NCBI GenBank assembly: GCA_007131045.1
Contig: SLRI01000466.1
Span: 1-13,754, forward strand
Origin: Rhodospirillales bacterium
GTDB lineage: Bacteria > Pseudomonadota > Alphaproteobacteria > Geminicoccales > Geminicoccaceae
Direction of reading: 5' to 3'
Length of the DNA: 13,754 nucleotides
Every line of letters starts with the position of its first letter. Position 1 is the stretch's first letter. Below, piece after piece: positions 8,079 to 13,754 of this stretch. The notes under the pieces were generated by a model. It was not told where the DNA came from, made no database searches, and saw only the letters and a program-made list of their open reading frames with translations. The translations under genes and the position numbers were made by a program.

Positions 8079-9012
8079 GGCGGCAGGGCCCGACGACCTC
8101 CCGACCGCGCCGCCCCCGGCCACGCGCGCCGGCTTCGTCGCGATCCTGGGGGCGCCCAATGTCGGCAAGTCGACCTTGCTGAACCAGCTCGTCGGCACCA
8201 AGGTCTCCATCGTCTCGCCCAAGGTGCAGACCACGCGTCGGCGGATCATCGGCATCTCGATGCAGGGCGAGGCACAGGTGCTCTTCGTCGACACGCCGGG
8301 CATCTTCGCGCCGAAGAAGCGGTTGGAGCGGGCGATGGTGCAGGCGGCCTGGGCGGCAGCCAGCGACGCCGATCTCTGCCTCTTTCTCGTCGATGCGAAG
8401 CGGGGTCTCGACGCCGCTGGCCGGACGGTTCTCGCCGGTTTGGCCGACCTGCGCTCGTCGCCGATCCTGGTCGTCAACAAGATCGATCTGGTGCCGGCGG
8501 CGAGGCTTCTCCCCTTGATCAAGGAGCTCAACGAGGCGCGCGAATTCGCGGCGACGTTCCTCGTTTCGGCCGAGACCGGCAGTGGCTGCGCCGAACTCTT
8601 GGCCGATGTGGCGGCACGGCTGCCGGCCGGCCCCTGGCTCTTTCCCGAGGATCAGCTCTCCGACCTTTCCAATCGGGCGATGGCCGCCGAGATCACCCGT
8701 GAAAAGCTGTTTCACCAGCTGCACCAGGAGTTGCCTTATTCGGCGACGGTCGAGACCGAGGCCTGGACGGAATCCGCAAACGGGCGCGAGATTCGGATCG
8801 ATCAGGTGATCTATGTCCAGCGACCGAGCCAGAAAGGCATCGTCCTCGGCAAGGGTGGCCGGCAGATCAAGGCGCTCGGCGAGGCGGCCCGGCTCGAGCT
8901 CGAGGATATCCTCGAGGCTCGCGTCCACCTCTTCCTTTTCGTCAAGGTCCGAGAGCGCTGGCAGGACGACGCCGAGCGCTATGGCGAGATGGGGCTGGAT
9001 TTCCCGCGCTGA
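8071..9012 (+). CDS. era: GTPase Era
   Basis: Era is an essential GTPase that binds the 3' end of 16S rRNA and helps 30S subunit maturation. The 313-residue product has the G motifs: G1 GAPNVGKST (27-35), G2 around QTTRRR (53-58), G3 DTPG (74-77), G4 NKID (136-139) and G5 SAE (166-168). The C-terminal KH RNA-binding domain (about 215-295) contains GIVLGKGGRQIKALG. The N-terminus carries a Pro/Ala-rich extension of about 20 residues before the G domain. Translation probably couples to rnc through the 8-bp overlap. In many alphaproteobacteria recO follows; here the stop at 9012 is 9 bp from the end of a convergent gene, so the operon ends at era. Confidence 0.97.
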   Translation: MSEAAGPDDLPTAPPPATRAGFVAILGAPNVGKSTLLNQLVGTKVSIVSPKVQTTRRRIIGISMQGEAQVLFVDTPGIFAPKKRLERAMVQAAWAAASDADLCLFLVDAKRGLDAAGRTVLAGLADLRSSPILVVNKIDLVPAARLLPLIKELNEAREFAATFLVSAETGSGCAELLADVAARLPAGPWLFPEDQLSDLSNRAMAAEITREKLFHQLHQELPYSATVETEAWTESANGREIRIDQVIYVQRPSQKGIVLGKGGRQIKALGEAARLELEDILEARVHLFLFVKVRERWQDDAERYGEMGLDFPR

Positions 9013-9021
9013 ACGGGCCGC

Positions 9022-9366
9022 TCAGCCGTGTCGCTCGCGGCTGTCGGTGGGTGCCTGGTCACGATGGTGCATGCCGTAATCGCGCTCGATCTCGGCCACC
9101 CGCAGACGGTAGTCGCTGAAGATGTGGCCACGGCCCCTGGCCTGCGCCACCCGATGCTCGGCCACTCGCCGCCAGGCTGCCACTGCAGCCTCGTCTCGCC
9201 AGAACGACAGCGAGACGAACTTGCCCGGGGTGGTCACGCTCTCGAACCTCTCGATCGAAATGAAGCCGTCGATCTCGTCGAGCAATGGTCGCAGCGATGC
9301 CGCCAGGTCGAAATACTCACCGCGATGCTCGTCGGCCGGCCAAAACTCGAAAATGACGGCGATCAC
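9022..9366 (-). CDS. Antibiotic biosynthesis monooxygenase (ABM)-domain protein
   Basis: This 114-residue protein has the small ferredoxin-like alpha/beta fold of the ABM/dimeric alpha-beta barrel superfamily. Matching features are the first strand MIAVIFEFWP (1-10), the helix ending in IDGFISIERFES (32-43), GKFVSLSFWRDEAAVAAWR (48-66), and the HRVAQARGRGHIFSDYRLRVAEIERDYG region (71-98). Family members act as heme-degrading or small quinone oxygenases, but many have no known substrate, and none is implied here. The start is GTG at 9366, preceded on the - strand by GAGGGGAG, which overlaps the glgX stop (9379-9381). This indicates translational coupling with glgX, an unexpected partner. A charged tail (99-114) looks disordered. 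The fold is likely; the reaction is unknown. Confidence 0.85.
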   Translation of the reverse strand: MIAVIFEFWPADEHRGEYFDLAASLRPLLDEIDGFISIERFESVTTPGKFVSLSFWRDEAAVAAWRRVAEHRVAQARGRGHIFSDYRLRVAEIERDYGMHHRDQAPTDSRERHG

Positions 9367-9378
9367 GAGCCGCTCCCC

Positions 9379-11511
9379 TCATCCTTGTTCGCTGAGGTGA
9401 GAGTTGGGCGTCGTAAGCGCCTCGAACAAGACCACGCTGCGGGCCGGAAGCAGCTCTGGTCGCGCCTGAGCGCTGGTATCCAGCCGAACTGTCCAGCGGC
9501 CGTTCGGCAGATCGAGTGGCAGGGGCGCGCTGCCGGCGTTGAGGGCGACGACGAAACGGCCGTCCGTTGCCGGCGATCCGTCCTCGTTGAACTCGACGGT
9601 GGCGTCGCCTGCGAGGAGCAACAGGACCGCGCGGCGGGTCGGGTCACTCCAGTCGGCGCGCGTCATGGCCATGCCCTCGGGTTTCAGCCACTGCACATCC
9701 GGCGTACCGTCGTCGGCTTCGATGCTGCCGTGGAGGAAGTGCTGTCGGCGAAGGATCGGGTGGGTACGACGAATGGCGGCGAGGCGCGCCACGAAGTCGA
9801 GCAGCGCCTCGTCGGCGGCCGGCCAGTCGACCCAGGAGAGCGGATTGTCCTGGCAATAGGCGTTGTTGTTGCCGCTCTGGCTACGGCCGAGCTCGTCGCC
9901 CATCCCGAGCATCACCGTGCCCTGGCTGAAAAACAAGGTGGCGAGCAGATTGCGGACGTCGCGCTCACGGGCGGCGACGATCGCCGTATCATCGCTCGGG
10001 CCTTCGATGCCGTTGTTCCAGGACAGGTTGTGGCCGTGACCGTCGCCGTTGCTCTCCAGATTGGCCTCGTTGTGGCGCTCCTGGTAAGTGACGAGGTCGG
10101 CGAGGGTGAAGCCGTCGTGGGCGGCGACGAAGTTGATGCTCGACCAGGGGCGGCGCCCCTGATGCTCGAAGAGGTCGGCCGAGCCCAAGAGCCGTGCGGC
10201 GAGCTCGGGCAGCATTCCCTCGTCACCGCGCCAAAAGCCGCGGACGACATCGCGGTAGCGATCGTTCCACTCCGACCAGCCGGGGCCGAAACCGCCCATC
10301 CGATAGCCTTCGGGGCCGATGTCCCAGGGCTCGGCAATCAGCCGGACCCGCGAGAGAACCGGATCCTGCTTCAGGCAGTCGAAGAACCCGGCACCCTTGT
10401 CGAAGCCCGCGGGCTCGCGGCCGAGGGTCGCCGCGAGATCGAAGCGGAAGCCGTCCACCCCGACGACCTCGACCCAGTAGCGCAAGCTGTCCATGATCAG
10501 CTGCAGGACACGCGGATAGCTCGCATCGACAGTGTTGCCGCAGCCGGTGAGATTGGCGTAGCCGTCCGCAGCGGTCGGATCGAGACGGTAGTAGCTCTTG
10601 TTGTCGAGCCCGCGATAGGCGAGGCAGGGGCCAAAGCCGTCGCCTTCGCCGGTGTGGTTGTAGACGACATCGAGCAGCACCTCGATGCCGGCGGCATGCA
10701 GGGCTGCGATCGCGGCCTGCAACTCCGCGAGCGGATCGCTCGTGCTTGCGTAGCGCGGCTCGACCGCGAACCAATTGATCGGGTTGTAGCCCCAGTAGTT
10801 GACGAGGCCCTTCTCGATCAGATGCGGCTCGTCGATGAAGGCCTGGATCGGCATGAGTTCGAGTGCTGTGACGCCCAGGCGCTGAAAGTGCTCGATCACG
10901 TGGGGCTCACCGAGTGCCGCGTAAGTGCCGCGCCGCCGGGGCGCAACTTCGGGGTGCAAGGCCGTCAGGCCCTTGACGTGGGCCTCGTAGATCAGGGTCG
11001 ACGAGCGCCCGTTTCGGGGGCGGACCGCATGGTCGGCAAGGGGCAAGTCCGCCGGCGTCACGATCGCTTTGGCGACGAGCCCTGCCGTATCGGCACCGAA
11101 CCGGCAAGCGGCGCCGTCAGGGCTCGACGCGGAGCGCTCGAAACGGCCAGAGAGCCGTCGCGCATAAGGGTCGAGCAGCAGCTTGGCGGGATCGAAGCGA
11201 TGGCCCTCTTCAGGCGCATGCGGCCCGTGAACCCGGTAGCCGTAGACGAGACCGGCGCCGGCCCCGGGCAGATAGCCGTGCCAGACCTCGTCGGTCCATT
11301 CCGGCAGCGTCAGGCGGGCCACCTCGCGCTCGCCCGCCGGATCGAAGAGACAGAGCTCGATTCTTTCGGCGTGCGCCGAGAAGACCGCGAAATTGACGCC
11401 GTTCTCGTCGAGCGTGGCGCCGAGCGGGTGGGGACGGCCCGGATGGAGGCCACGGGGCCGGGTCATGGACAGCTCGAGCAGTCGCTTGGTTCGGACACGC
11501 AGAGTTCCCAT
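9379..11511 (-). CDS. glgX: Glycogen debranching enzyme (GH13 isoamylase-type)
   Basis: GlgX hydrolyses alpha-1,6 branches of phosphorylase-limit glycogen, feeding glycogen breakdown. The 710-residue product has an N-terminal CBM48-like beta domain (about 25-120, VNFAVFSAHAERIELCLFD), a GH13 catalytic barrel from about 170 (IYEAHVKGLT), conserved region I DVVYNH (281-286), nucleophile Asp358 in GFRFDLA, acid/base Glu394 in LIAEPWD, and transition-state Asp466 in AAHDGF. The Cys-Gly segment NLTGCGNT (320-327) is typical of GlgX and TreX-like debranching enzymes. The ATG at 11511 lacks a clear ribosome site; an in-frame ATG at 11466 would drop 15 residues and begin closer to the usual start. 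It diverges from the GH13_18 phosphorylase gene and overlaps the ribosome site of the downstream ABM gene. No glgA, glgB, glgC or glgP is in view. Confidence 0.95.
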   Translation of the reverse strand: MGTLRVRTKRLLELSMTRPRGLHPGRPHPLGATLDENGVNFAVFSAHAERIELCLFDPAGEREVARLTLPEWTDEVWHGYLPGAGAGLVYGYRVHGPHAPEEGHRFDPAKLLLDPYARRLSGRFERSASSPDGAACRFGADTAGLVAKAIVTPADLPLADHAVRPRNGRSSTLIYEAHVKGLTALHPEVAPRRRGTYAALGEPHVIEHFQRLGVTALELMPIQAFIDEPHLIEKGLVNYWGYNPINWFAVEPRYASTSDPLAELQAAIAALHAAGIEVLLDVVYNHTGEGDGFGPCLAYRGLDNKSYYRLDPTAADGYANLTGCGNTVDASYPRVLQLIMDSLRYWVEVVGVDGFRFDLAATLGREPAGFDKGAGFFDCLKQDPVLSRVRLIAEPWDIGPEGYRMGGFGPGWSEWNDRYRDVVRGFWRGDEGMLPELAARLLGSADLFEHQGRRPWSSINFVAAHDGFTLADLVTYQERHNEANLESNGDGHGHNLSWNNGIEGPSDDTAIVAARERDVRNLLATLFFSQGTVMLGMGDELGRSQSGNNNAYCQDNPLSWVDWPAADEALLDFVARLAAIRRTHPILRRQHFLHGSIEADDGTPDVQWLKPEGMAMTRADWSDPTRRAVLLLLAGDATVEFNEDGSPATDGRFVVALNAGSAPLPLDLPNGRWTVRLDTSAQARPELLPARSVVLFEALTTPNSHLSEQG

Positions 11512-11572
11512 GACAGGCGTGGCGACGAGGCGGTATCAAAGGCGGCAGAAAGCAGACGGAGGAATGCGATCA
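11512..11572. promoter_or_regulatory. Divergent control region between glgX and the phosphorylase gene
   Basis: This 61-bp gap (106 bp if glgX starts at 11466) separates the two divergent GH13 genes and should hold both promoters. On the + strand GGAGGA (11558-11563) is the ribosome site for the phosphorylase, nine bases before its ATG. TATCAA at 11534-11539 might be a -10, but no -35 partner stands out, and no operator palindrome was seen. Confidence 0.3.
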
Positions 11573-13288
11573 ATGGCAGGCGAATCCGAAAAAACGGTTA
11601 ACGAGCGGATCGAAACCCAACTCCGTCTCGTCTATGGGGCCGACCGAGCCGCTGACCTCCTACCCGAGATCGCGGCACTGGTCGATCGCTGGCGACCAGC
11701 GATGAGCGAACGTCGGGCCTGGCTCGATCAGTCGGATGCCATGCTGATCACCTACGCCGATACGCTTCGGGCCGACGCCGAGGCACCGCTCGCGACGCTG
11801 CACGGTTTTTTGCAGGAGCGGTGCAGCGAGCTCGTTAGCGCCGTGCATCTCCTCCCCTTCTTCCCCTGGACCTCGGATGACGGTTTTTCGGTCGTGGACT
11901 ACCGGGCGGTCGACCCGGCGGTCGGCGACTGGGACGACGTCGCGGCTCTGGCCGGAGATTTCGAGCTGATGTTCGATGCCGTGATCAACCACGCCTCGGC
12001 CGAAAGCGCCTGGTTCAAGGGCTTCCTCGCTGGCGAGGCGCCCTATGACGGCTACTTCATCCGCTGTGATCCGGATGCCGACTACAGTGCCGTCGTGCGC
12101 CCGCGGGCCCTTCCGCTGTTGACCGAGGTCGAGACCCGCGACGGCAAGGCGCATGTCTGGACCACGTTCAGCGCCGATCAGGTCGATCTCGACTACGGCA
12201 ATCCGGCTGTTCTCGTCGAGATTCTCGATATCCTCCTCGACTACTGCGCCAAGGGTGCACGGTTCATACGTCTCGATGCCATCGGCTTCATGTGGAAGCG
12301 GCTGGGCACCGGCTGCATGCACCTGCCGGAGACGCATGCGCTGGTCCAGGTGATGCGCGAGGTGGTGGAGGCGGTTGCACCCGGCACCCTGATCATCACC
12401 GAGACCAATGTGCCGCACGCGGAGAACGTCTCCTATTTCGGCGACGGCGTGCCCGAGGCGCACCTCGTCTACCAGTTCCCCCTGCCGCCCTTGGTCCAGC
12501 ACGCCTTTCAAACCAGTGATGCCTCCGCACTCACCACCTGGGCGCGAAATCTGCAGCCGCCGCCAGCCGGCACCACCTTCTTCAACTTCCTGGCGTCGCA
12601 CGACGGCATCGGGATGCGGCCGCTCGAGGGATTGCTGCTGCCCGAAGCCGTCGCGGCAATGGCCGAGACCGTCATCGAGCGCGGCGGCGCCGTCTCGATG
12701 CGGGCCATGCCCGACGGCTCGACCAGGCCTTACGAATTGAACATCAGCTACATCGATGGGCTCGTGCCCGCCGAGACCGACGACGCCACTCGGGCGGCGG
12801 CGATGGTGGCGGCTCACGGCATTTTGCTCGCGATGGCTGGCCTTCCGGGCATTTATATCCACTCGCTCCTGGGCTCCAGGAGCGACCGCGCCGGCATGGC
12901 CGAGACGGGCCGCAACCGGTCGATCAACCGCGCCAAGCTGGACGCAGCCACCGTCCGGGCCGAACTCGATGATCCCACCTCACTTCGTCACCTTGTCTTC
13001 GAAGGCATCGGCCGCCTGCTGCGCGCCCGGGCGGCCGAGCCTGCTCTGCATCCGGACGCCATGCAGCGTGTCCTGAGCGCCGACCCGGCGCTCGTCCTGA
13101 TCGAGCGAAGCACGGCGGGGCGGCGGCTGCTGGCAGTCGTCAACGTCACCGCCATCGGCCGCAACCTGGTGGTCGAGGCTGCCGAAGAGTGGTGGGACAT
13201 CCTCTCCGGCGAGAAGCTCTCTGGTCCCTCGATCTCGATGCCGGCATTCGCGGTGCGCTGGCTGGTCGATCAGGAAATCGCCTCGTGA
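11573..13288 (+). CDS. GH13_18 sugar phosphorylase (sucrose- or glucosylglycerate-type)
   Basis: GH13_18 enzymes reversibly split an alpha-glucoside with phosphate to alpha-D-glucose 1-phosphate, with retention. Substrates in the family are sucrose, sucrose 6-phosphate or glucosylglycerate. The 571-residue product shows VHLLPFFPWTSDDGFSVVDY (91-110), FDAVINHAS (134-142), the nucleophile Asp235 in FIRLDAIGF, the acid/base Glu277 in IITETNVPHAEN, and the transition-state Asp344 in LASHDGIG. The SSDDGFSV-like first motif is of the type seen in glucosylglycerate and sucrose 6-phosphate phosphorylases rather than the bifidobacterial sucrose phosphorylases; the neighbouring amylosucrase argues for sucrose instead. 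The ATG at 11573 has GGAGGA nine bases upstream; a nearer ATG at 11564 directly abuts that site. Its stop overlaps the amylosucrase start (GTGA). Enzyme class is confident, substrate is not. Confidence 0.9.
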   Translation: MAGESEKTVNERIETQLRLVYGADRAADLLPEIAALVDRWRPAMSERRAWLDQSDAMLITYADTLRADAEAPLATLHGFLQERCSELVSAVHLLPFFPWTSDDGFSVVDYRAVDPAVGDWDDVAALAGDFELMFDAVINHASAESAWFKGFLAGEAPYDGYFIRCDPDADYSAVVRPRALPLLTEVETRDGKAHVWTTFSADQVDLDYGNPAVLVEILDILLDYCAKGARFIRLDAIGFMWKRLGTGCMHLPETHALVQVMREVVEAVAPGTLIITETNVPHAENVSYFGDGVPEAHLVYQFPLPPLVQHAFQTSDASALTTWARNLQPPPAGTTFFNFLASHDGIGMRPLEGLLLPEAVAAMAETVIERGGAVSMRAMPDGSTRPYELNISYIDGLVPAETDDATRAAAMVAAHGILLAMAGLPGIYIHSLLGSRSDRAGMAETGRNRSINRAKLDAATVRAELDDPTSLRHLVFEGIGRLLRARAAEPALHPDAMQRVLSADPALVLIERSTAGRRLLAVVNVTAIGRNLVVEAAEEWWDILSGEKLSGPSISMPAFAVRWLVDQEIAS

Positions 13289-13754
13289 CGGTCGAGCAGG
13301 CGACGATGGCGGTCGACGTCTTGCGCCGTCGACTCGAGCCGATCCTGGTCCGGGCAGGCGACCGGCGGGCCGAACTCGACACTCGATTGCAGGCGCATTT
13401 CCCACAACTCGTCGATGCCCTCTTGCCACTCTATGCGCATCGATGGGACTTCGCCTGGCACCTCGAAGCCATGGTCGAGACGGCGCTCGAAGCTGCGATC
13501 GCCCGGCCCGATCGGCTGGTCGAACGTGATCGGAAGCGCTTGCCGGATTGGTTCTGCGGGTCTGACCAGATCGGCGCCATGGGCTATGTCGATCGGTTCG
13601 CCGGCAGCATCGTCGGCGTCTACGACCGGCTGCCGCATCTCGAGTGCCTCGGGGTGACCTACCTCCACCTGATGCCCCTTTTCGCCGTCCCGGACGGACC
13701 GAACGACGGCGGCTATGCGGTCTCCAGTTACCGCGAGGTGGCACCGCGGCTGGG
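13285..13754 (+). CDS. Amylosucrase, 5' part (cut by window end)
   Basis: Amylosucrase (GH13_4) uses sucrose to build an alpha-1,4-glucan, releasing fructose. The visible 156 residues open at a GTG that overlaps the phosphorylase stop as GTGA. They contain an N-terminal helical region (about 1-88, including LDTRLQAHFPQLVDALLPLY), then WFCGSDQIGAMGYVDRFAG (89-107), ECLGVTYLHLMPLF (120-133), and the SDGGYAV-like block NDGGYAVSSYREV (140-152). This N-terminal helical domain plus the YVDRFAG and TYLHLMPL motifs is characteristic of amylosucrases, and places the sequence at the start of the catalytic barrel. The catalytic Asp and Glu lie beyond the window, so activity cannot be judged. An ordinary full gene would be about 630-650 codons. 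Related GH13 enzymes such as trehalose synthase fit less well because of the helical N-terminal domain. Confidence 0.85.
   Translation, partial: MTVEQATMAVDVLRRRLEPILVRAGDRRAELDTRLQAHFPQLVDALLPLYAHRWDFAWHLEAMVETALEAAIARPDRLVERDRKRLPDWFCGSDQIGAMGYVDRFAGSIVGVYDRLPHLECLGVTYLHLMPLFAVPDGPNDGGYAVSSYREVAPRL

Noticed and set aside
11393..11572. Longer start of the phosphorylase frame inside glgX
   Set aside because: The added Arg/Ser-rich residues are antisense to glgX, and the GGAGGA site points to the ATG at 11573.
9028..11601. Long open frame (857 codons) on the + strand opposite glgX
   Set aside because: It lies almost wholly antisense to a clear glgX and shows no recognisable motif. Long antisense frames are common in high-GC genes.
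11660..12862. Open frame of 400 codons on the - strand opposite the phosphorylase
   Set aside because: Antisense shadow of a gene whose catalytic motifs are all present.

Overview
The window is a high-GC bacterial chromosome segment, most likely from an alphaproteobacterium. The main reason is the gene order pdxJ-acpS-lepB-rnc-era, a housekeeping cluster typical of that class. The order of the organism cannot be fixed from the sequence alone; a Rhodospirillales-like group is only a guess. No tRNA, rRNA, CRISPR array, insertion sequence or integrase was found.

Region 1 (1-2270, + strand) is phage-derived: a small coiled-coil protein that resembles podovirus-type internal virion proteins, a full-length terminase large subunit with ATPase and nuclease motifs, and a two-helix membrane protein. 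It looks like the right-hand end of a prophage or of a prophage remnant that continues to the left of the window. It stops abruptly against chromosomal genes.

Region 2 (2224-5043) holds single metabolic genes: an ADP-ribosylglycohydrolase-fold protein on the - strand whose metal-binding motifs are degenerate, a nickel-type glyoxalase I (gloA) diverging from it, a likely weak terminator, and an orphan sugar-type ABC transporter ATPase (MalK/UgpC group) with no permease or binding protein nearby.

Region 3 (5214-9012, + strand) is the housekeeping operon: pdxJ (vitamin B6), acpS (acyl carrier protein activation), lepB (signal peptidase I), rnc (RNase III) and era (ribosome assembly GTPase). The rnc and era genes overlap by 8 bp. 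The recO gene that often follows era in alphaproteobacteria is missing; convergent genes begin 9 bp after era.

Region 4 (9022-13754) is an alpha-glucan/sucrose module of three GH13-family enzymes. The - strand carries glgX (glycogen debranching) followed by a small, translationally coupled ABM-domain monooxygenase. Diverging on the + strand are a GH13_18 sugar phosphorylase and, overlapping its stop by a GTGA junction, the 5' end of an amylosucrase gene cut by the window edge. Together these suggest that sucrose, or a related alpha-glucoside, is converted both to glucose 1-phosphate and to alpha-1,4-glucan, with GlgX trimming branched glucan.

Nothing in the window is clearly an undescribed system. 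The items most worth following up are the degenerate ADP-ribosylglycohydrolase, the phage end, and the sucrose-to-glucan cluster with its coupled monooxygenase.
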